A DNA stretch of 18,980 bases from NCBI GenBank assembly GCA_946221975.1, contig CAMIGT010000001.1:1-18980 (forward strand), in the 5' to 3' direction. Below are positions 7,493 through 15,605 of the stretch, in pieces. The translations under genes were made by a program, and so were the position numbers. Source of the DNA: an uncultured Blastococcus sp. GTDB taxonomy: Bacteria > Actinomycetota > Actinomycetes > Mycobacteriales > Antricoccaceae. Each line of letters starts with the position of its first letter. The stretch's first letter is position 1. A model generated the notes under the pieces. That model saw only the letters and a program-made list of their open reading frames with translations. It ran no database searches and was not told the DNA's origin.

Positions 7493-7580
7493 GGGCTCGC
7501 GCCTGCTCAACCACCAAGAACAACCGGGGCTCGCGCCTGCTCAACCACCGAGACGTGGTCCGCCTGCTCAACCACCAAGA
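7493..7580. repeat. Triplicate intergenic repeat
   Basis: GCCTGCTCAACCACC occurs at 7501-7515, 7535-7549 and 7562-7576. The first two copies are preceded by the same GGGGCTCGC. Copies are 34 and 27 bases apart. Read on the other strand the core is GGTGGTTGAGCAGGC, which resembles short interspersed repeats I recall from many actinobacterial intergenic regions. The rest of the 7489-7702 gap shows only the ribosome binding site of the next gene (GGAGG, 7690-7694). Confidence 0.7.
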
Positions 7581-7702
7581 AGTGTCCCGGCGCGACGACG
7601 GGGAGTGGGTCGGATGACCTGCGGTTCTTGACTTTGGAATCATCTTCACCTGCAATGTGACCTACGGCACCCAACGGTGCGGATGAGTCGGAGGTCGGCA
7701 GG

Positions 7703-9055
7703 ATGGCGTTTACCTGGGCACGCGAGTTAGATGAGTATCCGACCGGCGCGAAGCGGCGCAAGTACCTGGCGATGGCGGTGCTCGCCAGCCTGATCTGCTC
7801 CTACGAGGCCGCCATCGCTCCGGTCGTCCCGCTGCTGCTCGAAGACCTCCAGATGGAGCTCACAACGTACGGGTTGATCGCGGCGGTATCGCTGCTCGCC
7901 GGCGCGTGTGCCGGCCTCATCTCAGGCCCGCTGTCAGATCGCATCGGACGCGTTCGAATCCTGATCCCGCTGATGGCGTTCACCGCGTTCCTGGCGTTCA
8001 CGATGGTGTTCGTGACCTCGCCGACGAGCCTGGCGATCGTCCGTTTCATCCTCGCGTTCGTCGACGGTCTGGCCGTCGCGGTGACCGCGCCGCTGGTGCG
8101 CGACTTCTCGCCGCGCATGGGCCGCGCCCAGGCCATGGGGTTCTGGGCGTGGGGGCCGGTCGGTGCCAACTTCATCTCGGCCGGCATCGCGGCAGCGACC
8201 CTGCCACTGTTCAACAACGCGTGGCAGTCGCAGTTCATCATCATCGGGATCTTGTCGCTCATCGCGTCGATCGTGATCGCACTCAACATCGCCGACCTCT
8301 CGCCTCGGTTGCGGGCCGAGGTCCTGCAAACCGAGAAGAAGGTCATCGAGGACGCCAGCGACGACACTCCCGCGAAGGCCTCCACCCTGCTCAAGTCGCC
8401 GGTGGTCTGGGCGCACACTGTCGGCATCTCGTTCTGGCTGCTGCTCTATCTCACGGTCACTGCATTCGGGCAGACGATGATCGTGCAGACTTTCGGCAAG
8501 ACGGCCGCCGAGGCGTCGTTCATCATGTCGATGTTCTGGGTGCTCAACGTATGTGCGCTGGTCCTGACCGGGCGGGTCTCTGACCGACTGCAGCTGCGCC
8601 GCATCTTCACCCTCGTCTTCACCGTCATCTCGCTGGTGCTGGTGGTCATCTTTGCCTTCATGATGGGCAATCCGGATACCTCCACCGCCGTACTCGCCAT
8701 CACCGGCGCGCTGATCGGCGGCACGATGGGCGCGGCGTACAGCCCGTGGATGGCGCTCTACTCCGAGAACTCCGAGGACATCGACCCTCGCCTGCAAGGC
8801 GTCACGTGGGGCCTGTTCAGCTTCATGACGCGGTTCGTGGCGATGCTCGTGGTGATCGTCGCCCCGTTCGTGGTGCGCGCCGACGACGGCTCGTGGCAGA
8901 CCTGGATCATCGTCTGCGCGGTCTGCATGGCGCTGTTCCTGGTCGTGATGCTCTTCTTCAAGGGGCCGTGGACCCGCCGCCAGCTGACTGCCGCGGCTGA
9001 GGCAGCCGTGGACGCCGAGGTGGCGCCGCCGGCGGCGAGTCGCGCCGAGCGCTGA
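7703..9055 (+). CDS. Major facilitator superfamily transporter
   Basis: This 450-residue inner-membrane protein has about 12 predicted membrane segments. Helices begin near residue 22, and a central polar loop (around 210-230, with LQTEKKVIEDASDD) separates the two six-helix halves. The MFS signature motif A, GPLSDRIGRVR, is at 75-85 between helices 2 and 3. A degenerate second copy, GRVSDRLQLRR, sits in the second half. The start has GGAGG about nine bases upstream. The C-terminus is a soluble Ala/Glu-rich tail that overlaps the convergent EamA gene by 98 bp. Substrate is unknown; sugar-phosphate, aromatic acid and drug carriers all have this architecture. Confidence 0.93.
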   Translation: MAFTWARELDEYPTGAKRRKYLAMAVLASLICSYEAAIAPVVPLLLEDLQMELTTYGLIAAVSLLAGACAGLISGPLSDRIGRVRILIPLMAFTAFLAFTMVFVTSPTSLAIVRFILAFVDGLAVAVTAPLVRDFSPRMGRAQAMGFWAWGPVGANFISAGIAAATLPLFNNAWQSQFIIIGILSLIASIVIALNIADLSPRLRAEVLQTEKKVIEDASDDTPAKASTLLKSPVVWAHTVGISFWLLLYLTVTAFGQTMIVQTFGKTAAEASFIMSMFWVLNVCALVLTGRVSDRLQLRRIFTLVFTVISLVLVVIFAFMMGNPDTSTAVLAITGALIGGTMGAAYSPWMALYSENSEDIDPRLQGVTWGLFSFMTRFVAMLVVIVAPFVVRADDGSWQTWIIVCAVCMALFLVVMLFFKGPWTRRQLTAAAEAAVDAEVAPPAASRAER

Positions 9056-9902
9056 CCGGGCGCATGGCGAGTACGACGCCCGCTGCGCACACCGCGAGGC
9101 CGACGATGCTCAGCCAGCCGAGTGCATCGCCGAACATCAGCCACGCCCACAGCATCGTCGTCGGCGGCGTCAGGTAGAGCAGGGTGCTCGCCATGGTCGC
9201 GCTGCCGTGGCGGACGACGTACTGGTAGCAGCCGTAGCCGCCGAAGGTGGACAGTACGACAAGCCACCCCACCGCGACCCAGAACTGACCGTCGCCGCTA
9301 GGTGCCAGCTGCCCGGTGACCGCCGACGCGGCGACGTAGACGACGGCGGTGAGCACCGACTGGATGGTGATGCTGCCGAACAGGTGTACGCCGTCTCGCC
9401 GCCGACGGGCGATGATCGTCGAGGTCGCGAGCGAGAGCATCGCGAGTACGACGACGCCGTACGCCCAGAGGGGCGCGTTGCCGCTGAGGTCGTGGGCGAC
9501 CACGAGCGCGACGCCGACGAACCCGAGCACGAGTCCGACGCGCTGGCGTGTAGTGGTGTGCTCACCGAGCAGGCGACCGGCGATCGTGGCGACCACGAGC
9601 GGTTGCAGCGAGGCCACGAGTGCCGCGGTGCCGGATGCGACGCCCCGGTCGATAGCCAGGAAGACGCCGGTCAGATAGAGAACCTGCCCGAAGAGCCCGA
9701 TCCCCAGCTGGGCGGCGATCTCGGCTCGGGGGATGCGGATGCGGGCCGCGATACAGATTGCGACCAGGATCAGCGAGGCGACGATGAACCGCCACGTCAG
9801 CGTCGTCACCCAACCGACCTGCGCGGCCAGGTGCGCCCCGATGAACCCGGAGCTCCACAACACGACGACTCCGAGCGAGGCAAAACCCAGTCGAGTCGAC
9901 AT
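8958..9902 (-). CDS. DMT superfamily (EamA) transporter
   Basis: This 314-residue membrane protein probably has ten membrane helices in two EamA repeats. The first repeat opens with VVVLWSSGFIGAHLA and ends near LVVAHDLSG. The second contains GGYGCYQYVVRHGSATMASTLLYLTPPTTMLWAWLMFGD, typical of the family (shown as pieces: GGYGCYQYVVRHG, TLLYLTPPTTMLWAWLMFGD). Members export amino acids, metabolites or drugs. The start is the ATG at 9902; upstream are a -10-like TATGGT and -35-like TTGCCA that would give a leaderless transcript. The last roughly 30 residues are Pro/Arg-rich, lie antisense to the MFS C-terminus, and may be a non-conserved extension. The gene is probably controlled by the divergent TetR. 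Confidence 0.92.
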   Translation of the reverse strand: MSTRLGFASLGVVVLWSSGFIGAHLAAQVGWVTTLTWRFIVASLILVAICIAARIRIPRAEIAAQLGIGLFGQVLYLTGVFLAIDRGVASGTAALVASLQPLVVATIAGRLLGEHTTTRQRVGLVLGFVGVALVVAHDLSGNAPLWAYGVVVLAMLSLATSTIIARRRRDGVHLFGSITIQSVLTAVVYVAASAVTGQLAPSGDGQFWVAVGWLVVLSTFGGYGCYQYVVRHGSATMASTLLYLTPPTTMLWAWLMFGDALGWLSIVGLAVCAAGVVLAMRPVSARRDSPPAAPPRRPRLPQPRQSAGGGSTAP

Positions 9903-9940
9903 GACAAGTAACCATACCGGTCGGTATAGTCTTGGCAAGA
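9901..9940. promoter_or_regulatory. Overlapping divergent promoters with TetR-type operator
   Basis: A perfect palindrome ATACCG-GT-CGGTAT lies at 9914-9927. For the plus-strand tetR gene, ATGACA (9901-9906) and TATAGT (9925-9930) form a promoter with an 18-base spacer. For the minus-strand exporter, TTGCCA (9938-9933) and TATGGT (9916-9911) form one with a 16-base spacer. The palindrome overlaps both -10 boxes, so one dimer could shut both genes. This is the standard layout of a TetR repressor controlling an adjacent exporter. Confidence 0.7.
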
Positions 9941-9957
9941 CCGGCACCGGAGAAACC

Positions 9958-10545
9958 ATGACTACGACACAGCCGACCATCGACCTGAACCGACCACTGA
10001 CCCCTGCGGCAGAAGCAATCTTGGAGAGCGCGTCGCGACTGTTCTATACGCGCGGGATCACTGCGGTCGGGGTCGAGGCGATTGCGCTTGAGGCACAGAC
10101 GACCAAGAAGACGCTGTATGACCGCTTCGGCTCCAAAGACGGCCTCGTGACCGTCTACCTCACCCGGCGGCTGCGCACGTGGCAGCAGTACGTCGAGGAC
10201 TATCTGGCGACCCACCGACGCCGACGCAAGTACGCCGCCCTGCTCCTGCTCGACGCGCTCGCGGAGTGGCTGGCCAACAACGAGCGCGGGTGCGGGTTCA
10301 TCAACGCGTACGCCGAGCTGGCCGGCACCGGCGCGACCGGTATCGACGTCATCCGCGAGGAGAAGCAGTGGGTGCGGCAGACCTACTCGCGGCTGTGCGC
10401 CGAGGACGGGCTGACGTCGCCGGAGCGCCGCGGTGCGCAGCTCGCGCTCATCCACGAGGGTGCGATGGTGGCGATGGCCGTCGGCGACGAGCCCGACGCG
10501 ATCGACGTCGCCCGCAAGCTGGCGAACTCGATCCTGCGCGCCTGA
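9958..10545 (+). CDS. TetR/AcrR family transcriptional regulator
   Basis: This 195-residue protein has an N-terminal TetR helix-turn-helix domain (about 17-65). AAEAILESASRLFYTRGI leads into GVEAIALEAQTTKKTLYDRFGSKDGLV, the usual recognition helix and tyrosine/phenylalanine pattern (quoted in pieces: GVEAIALEAQTTKKTLYDRF). The C-terminal ligand domain is generic, with WLANNERGCGFINAYAEL. The ATG at 9958 follows CGGAGAAA by a few bases; longer in-frame starts would run through the promoter and operator and are rejected. It probably represses itself and the divergent EamA exporter through the palindrome at 9914-9927. The inducer is unknown. Confidence 0.93.
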   Translation: MTTTQPTIDLNRPLTPAAEAILESASRLFYTRGITAVGVEAIALEAQTTKKTLYDRFGSKDGLVTVYLTRRLRTWQQYVEDYLATHRRRRKYAALLLLDALAEWLANNERGCGFINAYAELAGTGATGIDVIREEKQWVRQTYSRLCAEDGLTSPERRGAQLALIHEGAMVAMAVGDEPDAIDVARKLANSILRA

Positions 10546-10550
10546 CGGCC

Positions 10551-10606
10551 GCCGTACTCGCAACCTGCGGTGGAGTCCGCCGTACGCGCGACCTGCGGTG
10601 GAATAT
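10551..10606. repeat. Two 28-bp direct repeats
   Basis: The segments starting at 10551 and 10579 share GCCGTAC and ACCTGCGGTGGA in the same register and match at 22 of the first 24 bases. The second copy supplies the left arm of the hairpin at 10591-10649. ACCTGCGGTGGA therefore occurs three times within 100 bases, twice direct and once inverted. Confidence 0.75.
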
Positions 10607-10649
10607 GTACCGCTAAACGGCAAATAGCGGTACCGGATCCACCGCAGGT
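10591..10649. terminator. Large symmetric hairpin between convergent genes, possible bidirectional terminator
   Basis: Outer arms ACCTGCGGTGGA/TCCACCGCAGGT (12 bp) and inner arms GTACCGCTA/TAGCGGTAC (9 bp) are both perfect. They are separated by a 4/4 internal loop and close on the 9-base loop AACGGCAAA. It lies between the ends of tetR (10545) and the amidase gene (10665), where a shared terminator would be useful. There is no T run on either side, so it may instead be a repeated palindromic element. Confidence 0.6.
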
Positions 10650-10664
10650 GGGTATACCAGCCGC

Positions 10665-12113
10665 CTAGGAGGCAGATTCGGAGAGTACGTCGGATGTGCC
10701 AGCCCCGGACGGGTCGAGCAGCGGCCATGGACGGGCCTGCTCGAGCTCGTAGGCCAGAGCCAGCAGGATGCGTTCCTCACCGGGCCCGGCGCCGAAGTGC
10801 ATGCCGATCGGCATCCCAGTATCGCTGCGCCCCAAGGGAAGTGAGATCGCTGGGTCGCCGGTCGCGTTATGCAACGGCGTGTAGGCGACGTACTGCAGCA
10901 GCCGTGAGAAGTGCTGCTCGAAATCCTGGCCGGGGGCGATGTAGCCGAGCTCGGGCGTCGTGTGCGCGAGGGTGGGGCTGAGTACGACGTCGTACTCGCC
11001 GCAGCGCTGCGCCCACAGCCGCGAAGAGCGCCGCAGTCGCCGCACAGCACCCGGGAGCTTGCCGCGGTTGGCGGCAAACGCATCGGCGAGCCCGGCGGTG
11101 AACGAGTCGACCAGTGACGGGTCAAATGACGGGTCGAAGAGGCGCTGACCGGTGCCGCGCAGCAGGGCCGCCAGCATCTGCCAGTAGAGCGAGAAGTCCG
11201 CGACGAACTGCTCATCGACCAGACCGCCCATCTCGCGCACGTCGTGTCCGAGGTCGCGCAGGAGCTGGGCGGTGTCATCGAGCGCGGCACCGACCTCGGC
11301 GTCCGGGGAGGTGACCGGCGAGTCGCGGTGCAGCCCGATCCGCAGCCGGCGCGACGACGGCCCGGTGACGTCACCGATCGGGGGAAGCCGCCGCGGCCGG
11401 TAGGTGCGCTCGAGCTCGCGATAGAAGGCCGCGGTGTCGCGCACCGACCGGGTCACCACGCCCTCGGTGATGATCCGCACCGGCATGATCGTGTGGGCGA
11501 GGTCGTCCGGCGTACGGCCGCGGGTTGGTTTGAGCCCGACGAGCCCGCAGGCCGCGGCGGGGATGCGGATCGACCCGCCGCCGTCGTTGGCGTGCGCGAT
11601 CGGCACGATGCCGGCGGCGACGGCGGCCGCCGAGCCACCCGAGCTGGCACCGGAGGAGTACGCCGGGTTCCACGGGTTGCGGGTCGGCGCAGCATCGACG
11701 TACTCGGTGGAGGCGTTGAATCCGAACTCCGGCAGGCGGCTCTTGCCGAGGGGTACGACGCCGATGCGCAGGAAGTGCCGCACGAAGGGGCTGTGCCGCT
11801 TGGCCGGAGCAGCGCTCCACGCCGCACTGCCGTGGTTGGTCGGCTGGCCTGCGAGGTCGACGTTGTCCTTGATCAGCGTCGGCAGCCCGGCAAAGAAACC
11901 CGAACGCGGGAGCCGCGCGTTGTGCCGAGCCGCGGCGAAGTCCTCGTGCGCCAGCGCGTTGAGGCGAGGCTGCAGCGCCTCGGCGCGGGTGATCGCGGCC
12001 TCGACGAGCTCGCTCGCGCTGACCTCCTTGCGGGCCAGACGCTCTGCGAGCTCGACCGCGTCGGAGCTGCCAAGTGCGTCAGAAGTGAACGCCGTCACTC
12101 TCGGATCTGCCAT
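10665..12113 (-). CDS. Amidase-signature hydrolase, NylA-like
   Basis: This 482-residue amidase-signature enzyme has the complete Ser-cisSer-Lys triad: K82 (LIKDN), S158 (SSGASSGGSAAA) and S181 (DGGGSIRIP). HANDGGGSIRIPAAACGLVGLKPTRGR-type wording, with DGGG rather than the common DTGG, is characteristic of 6-aminohexanoate cyclic-dimer hydrolase (NylA) relatives. The natural substrate is likely a small or cyclic amide, but this is inference. Length is normal for the family. The ATG at 12113 lacks a good ribosome binding site and lies in a 6-2-6 palindrome (12111-12124), 11 bases after the stop of the upstream membrane-protein gene. The two are probably co-transcribed. Glutamyl-tRNA amidotransferase GatA is less likely because no gatB or gatC is nearby. 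Confidence 0.93.
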   Translation of the reverse strand: MADPRVTAFTSDALGSSDAVELAERLARKEVSASELVEAAITRAEALQPRLNALAHEDFAAARHNARLPRSGFFAGLPTLIKDNVDLAGQPTNHGSAAWSAAPAKRHSPFVRHFLRIGVVPLGKSRLPEFGFNASTEYVDAAPTRNPWNPAYSSGASSGGSAAAVAAGIVPIAHANDGGGSIRIPAAACGLVGLKPTRGRTPDDLAHTIMPVRIITEGVVTRSVRDTAAFYRELERTYRPRRLPPIGDVTGPSSRRLRIGLHRDSPVTSPDAEVGAALDDTAQLLRDLGHDVREMGGLVDEQFVADFSLYWQMLAALLRGTGQRLFDPSFDPSLVDSFTAGLADAFAANRGKLPGAVRRLRRSSRLWAQRCGEYDVVLSPTLAHTTPELGYIAPGQDFEQHFSRLLQYVAYTPLHNATGDPAISLPLGRSDTGMPIGMHFGAGPGEERILLALAYELEQARPWPLLDPSGAGTSDVLSESAS

Positions 12114-12124
12114 GCCGAGGCATG

Positions 12125-12907
12125 CTACTCCCGAGTAACTTCATCCGCCAAGCCGGCCCGGGCAGGCATCGCCGAGGCGACGTCGGCAAGCGGTTCCAGG
12201 CGCGCGGCGACGAAGTCCAAAGCACCGCGCGGATCGCTCGGCCCGTCCTTGACGGTGAGCAGCTGGTTGCCGATCAACTTCCAGGAGAACGGTCGCGCCT
12301 GCATCAGGACCGCTTGGGCCTGCTCGTTCAGCACCGTCGCGGTGAACTCGTCGTCGTATCCGCTCACCCGGAACCGGTCACCGAACGCGACGGCCTTGGG
12401 ATCGACCAGCGTCACGCTCACATCGGGCAGGACGTCGATCTCGCGGTCCGGGCGCAGTGCGACGAGGCCGACGGTGTCGACCCGACCGTCGTGGTGGTAC
12501 TGGAACGTGCAGTAGTGGATGCGCTCGCGCTCCCCGAAGATCGCGTGGCGCGCGCGTCCGGGGCTGCCGTCGAACGGCGGTTCGCCGGTCTCCTCCAGCT
12601 CCTCGGTGAGCTCCGGCAGTTCGGCGGCATAGCTCAGGCCGTCCGGAACGTCGAAGGCGAGGCCTTCGGGCAGCGCCGTCTCGAACGCGTCCCAGTCGCG
12701 CCCGTGCTCGGCGTCTGCGCGGCGGTCCCACATCAGGTAGGCGAGTACGCCGATCGCCCCGAGCCCGCACAGTACGGCGAGAATCCGCAGGCCACCGCTG
12801 TCGGTGCCGCCGGCGAGCGCCAGGAAGAACGCGCAGCTGAAACCAAGGCCGATCACCACCCAATCCAGCGTGCCCAACCGCTTGAGTGCGTCGCGCACCT
12901 GCGACAT
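12125..12907 (-). CDS. Conserved hypothetical protein with two N-terminal membrane helices
   Basis: I do not recognise this 260-residue protein. Two hydrophobic segments near residues 15-34 (DWVVIGLGFSCAFFLALAG) and 41-60 (RILAVLCGLGAIGVLAYLMW) would anchor it. A soluble, acidic domain of about 200 residues follows, rich in beta-prone stretches such as IHYCTFQYHH and VDTVGLVALRPD. That domain probably faces the cytoplasm. I chose the ATG at 12907 because GGAG lies about 10 bases upstream. An ATG eight codons earlier (12931) is possible but less well placed, and starts further up produce an Arg/Ala-rich, unlikely N-terminus. It is the first gene of a two-gene unit with the amidase. Confidence 0.75.
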   Translation of the reverse strand: MSQVRDALKRLGTLDWVVIGLGFSCAFFLALAGGTDSGGLRILAVLCGLGAIGVLAYLMWDRRADAEHGRDWDAFETALPEGLAFDVPDGLSYAAELPELTEELEETGEPPFDGSPGRARHAIFGERERIHYCTFQYHHDGRVDTVGLVALRPDREIDVLPDVSVTLVDPKAVAFGDRFRVSGYDDEFTATVLNEQAQAVLMQARPFSWKLIGNQLLTVKDGPSDPRGALDFVAARLEPLADVASAMPARAGLADEVTRE

Positions 12908-13197
12908 CTCGCCCCACTCCTGTCCGCCCATGAACCCCTGTGTGTCGACGTTCAGTATCGCCCGAGCGCGCCGTCGGGCGTGGCACGTTTGGACGCGCCC
13001 GGCGGCGAAATCACAACGATTTGCATCGTGCTGCCAGCGACGTGCTGCCGGTGCCGCCGGCGCGTGACGAGCTGCGTGACGGGCGGGTCGTCGACGACGA
13101 ATCAAGGCCTCCGCGGGTTCATTGGTGAGATATCGTTCACGTCCCAGTCACGGTGGATACGTTTCGGTCAGGCGCTCTGGTCCCCTACCGTGGAGTT
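12908..13197. other. Divergent intergenic region, no gene seen
   Basis: These 290 bases separate the membrane-protein gene (minus) from the secreted EEP protein (plus) and must hold both promoters. I see no convincing palindrome, repeat or RNA structure. A weak GGAG sits only two bases before the ATG at 13198. Confidence 0.4.
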
Positions 13198-14424
13198 ATG
13201 ACGTCTCGCGCCCGGCTAGCAGTTGCCGGCATCGGCATCGCGGTGGGCGCGGTTATCGCCCCTGCGGTGAGCCCTGCCGCATTTGCCGCGCCGACCGACG
13301 AGCAGCACCAGTCCCAGCAGGTGCGCTTCGCGCAGTTCAACGCCTCGCTGAACCGCGCCGCCGAAGGTCAGCTGGTCGCCGACCTGCAGACCGGCACCAA
13401 CGAGCAGGCGCAGAACGTCGCAGAGACCATCCAGCGCGCCAATCCCGACGTCGTCCTCATCAACGAGTTCGACTACGTCGAGGGGGGTACGGCGGCCGAG
13501 CTGTTCCGCGACAACTACCTCGCGGTCGGGCAGGGCGGCGCGTCGCCGGTCGACTACCCGTACTACTTCGTCGCCCCGGTCAACACCGGCGTGCCGTCCG
13601 GGTTTGACCTGGACAACTCCGGCACCGTCGGCGGCGGCAACGACGCGTACGGCTTCGGGGAGTTCCCCGGCCAGTACGGCATGGTCATCTACTCGAAGTA
13701 CCCGATCCAGACCGATGAGGTCCGCACCTTCGGTAACTTCCTCTGGAAGGACATGCCCGGCAACCGGATGCCGCTGGACTTCTACTCCAGCGACGAGCAG
13801 CAGGCGTTGCGCCTGTCGAGCAAGTCGCACTGGGACGTCCCGATCGAGATCGGCAAGAAGACGGTGCACCTGCTGGCCAGTCACCCCACGCCGCCGGTAT
13901 TCGACGGCCCCGAGGACCGCAACGGGCTGCGCAACGCCGACGAGATCCGGTTCTGGGAGGACTATGTCGGGTCGGCGGCCAAGTCGACGTACATCTATGA
14001 CGACGCCGGTGAAAACGGCGGTCTGAAGCCGGGTACGCCGTTTGTCATCGCCGGCGACCTCAACTCCGACCCGAACGACGGCGACTCGATCCACAGCGCC
14101 ATCCAGGATCTGCTGGGCAGCCCGCGCGTCGACTCGTCGGTCACCCCGAGCAGCCAGGGCGCGATCGAGGCCTCGGCCACCCAGGGCGGCGTCAACTTCC
14201 AGCACCAGTCGCCCGCGGCGTACGACACCGCTGACTTCAGCGAGCCTCCAGGCAACATCCGCGCCGACTACGTGCTGCCGAGCAAGGGCTTGAAGATCGA
14301 GGACTCGCGGGTGTTCTGGCCGACCTCCGCCGACCCGCTCGCGCGCCTGACCGGCTCGTATCCGTTCCCCACCAGCGACCACCGGCTGGTCTGGGTCGAC
14401 GTCAAGGTCCCCGGCAACAAGTAG
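13198..14424 (+). CDS. Secreted endonuclease/exonuclease/phosphatase (EEP) family protein
   Basis: This 408-residue exported hydrolase has the DNase I-like EEP fold. The N-terminus is a typical Sec signal: MTSRAR, a hydrophobic run (about 7-26) and a likely AFA-AP cleavage after residue 30. Active-site residues of the fold are recognisable: N48 (FNASL), E90 (LINEFDY), H229 (ASHPTPP), D287 and N289 (AGDLNSDP), D357 (RADYVLP) and S393-D394-H395 (SDHRLVWVD). The family cleaves phosphodiesters or phosphomonoesters and usually needs Mg. Whether this one acts on nucleic acid, lipid or small phosphates cannot be told. The start at 13198 fits the signal peptide; an earlier in-frame ATG (13153) would hide it. 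Confidence 0.92.
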   Translation: MTSRARLAVAGIGIAVGAVIAPAVSPAAFAAPTDEQHQSQQVRFAQFNASLNRAAEGQLVADLQTGTNEQAQNVAETIQRANPDVVLINEFDYVEGGTAAELFRDNYLAVGQGGASPVDYPYYFVAPVNTGVPSGFDLDNSGTVGGGNDAYGFGEFPGQYGMVIYSKYPIQTDEVRTFGNFLWKDMPGNRMPLDFYSSDEQQALRLSSKSHWDVPIEIGKKTVHLLASHPTPPVFDGPEDRNGLRNADEIRFWEDYVGSAAKSTYIYDDAGENGGLKPGTPFVIAGDLNSDPNDGDSIHSAIQDLLGSPRVDSSVTPSSQGAIEASATQGGVNFQHQSPAAYDTADFSEPPGNIRADYVLPSKGLKIEDSRVFWPTSADPLARLTGSYPFPTSDHRLVWVDVKVPGNK

Positions 14425-14471
14425 CAACGCGCCGCATAGCATCGGGGTAACCGAGCGAGGGGAAGCATGCG

Positions 14472-15530
14472 ATGCCCGAGGCCGACACTGCCGAGTTCAC
14501 CAGCCAGATCGTCAAGACGCCGCGGCTGAACATCAACGTCTGGACGAGCGGACCGCAGGACGGCGTACCGCTGCTGCTCGTGCACGGCAACCTCACCACC
14601 GGGGGGTTCTGGAAGTACGTCGCAGCGCAGCTGCCCGACGACGTACGCGTGATCGCGCCAGACCTGCGTGGCTTCGGCAAGACCGAGCGCAAGCCCATCG
14701 ATGCCACCCGCGGGCTCGGCGTGATGGTCGACGACCTTCGCGCCCTGCTGGAAAAGCTCGGCGTGACCAGCGGGATCAACGCGGCCGGCTGGTCGATGGG
14801 GGGCGGCGTACTGCAGCAGTACCAGCTCACCTATCCCGAGGATCTCGTCTCGCTGACCCTGCTGGCGCCGCTCTCGCCGTACGGGTTCGGCGGGACGAAG
14901 GGGCCGGACGGTGAGCCCTGCACCAGCGACTTCGCGGGTTCGGGCGCCGGCGGCGCCGCGCCGGAGTTCGTCCGCCGCCTGCAGGAGAAGGACACCTCGC
15001 GGGAGGATCCGACCAGCAGCCCCGCCGTCATCCTGCAGACCTTCTTCGGCCCGGGCGACAACGAGGAGGTCGACCTGGACTTCCTTCTCTCGCAGATGCT
15101 GACGACCGCGGTGGGCGACGACTTCTACCCGGGCAACGGCACGAAGTCGACGAACTGGCCGCTGCTGGCGCCGGGGGACCGCGGCGTACTCAACACGATG
15201 TCGCCGAAGTACTTCGATGCCTCGGCGCTCGTCGGGTGCGAGCCCAAGCCGCCGATTACCTGGATGCGCGGCACCGCGGATCAGGTCGTCAGCGACCGGT
15301 CGATGTTCGACTTCGGCACCCTCGGTGAGCTCGGCGCCGTCCCCGGGTGGCCCGGCCCGGACGTGATGCCACCGCAGCCGATGGAGGCGCAGATGCGCGC
15401 CGTACTCGAGCAGTACGCCGCGCATGGCGGCACCGTCAAGGAAGTCGTGCTGGAGGGAGTCGGGCACGGGCTGCCGCTCGCGGCGCCCGAGCGGGTCGCC
15501 TCGGAGATCGCGGCGATCCTCGTCCGCTGA
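14472..15530 (+). CDS. Alpha/beta hydrolase
   Basis: This 352-residue hydrolase has the oxyanion-hole motif VHGN (37-40), the nucleophile elbow GWSMGG with S108, the probable acid D270 (GTADQVVSD) and the catalytic histidine H332 (GVGHGLP). The fold and triad are complete. A cap or lid region lies between about 140 and 240, containing FAGSGAGGAAPEF and TNWPLLAPGDRG. It probably cleaves an ester or related bond in the cytoplasm; no signal peptide is present. GAGGGGAAG-like purines (14456-14465) lie about six bases before the ATG at 14472. It follows the EEP gene by 47 bases and may be co-transcribed with it. Substrate unknown. Confidence 0.92.
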   Translation: MPEADTAEFTSQIVKTPRLNINVWTSGPQDGVPLLLVHGNLTTGGFWKYVAAQLPDDVRVIAPDLRGFGKTERKPIDATRGLGVMVDDLRALLEKLGVTSGINAAGWSMGGGVLQQYQLTYPEDLVSLTLLAPLSPYGFGGTKGPDGEPCTSDFAGSGAGGAAPEFVRRLQEKDTSREDPTSSPAVILQTFFGPGDNEEVDLDFLLSQMLTTAVGDDFYPGNGTKSTNWPLLAPGDRGVLNTMSPKYFDASALVGCEPKPPITWMRGTADQVVSDRSMFDFGTLGELGAVPGWPGPDVMPPQPMEAQMRAVLEQYAAHGGTVKEVVLEGVGHGLPLAAPERVASEIAAILVR

Positions 15531-15605
15531 CTCCGGGCGACGCGGCACCCGAAACTGGCCTAGGGTGACGGCGACCTTTCCAACCCGACACCGAGGACGG
15601 TCCCG

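Noticed and set aside
7493..7580. CRISPR array
   Set aside because: Only three short copies at uneven spacing, and no cas genes.
12111..12124. 6-2-6 palindrome CATGCC-GA-GGCATG over the amidase start as an operator
   Set aside because: It is short, contains two common ATG strings and lies inside a likely operon, so an operator role is not supported.
13216..14442. Minus-strand frame of 408 codons antisense to the EEP gene
   Set aside because: The plus-strand protein has a signal peptide and complete active site; the antisense is a shadow.
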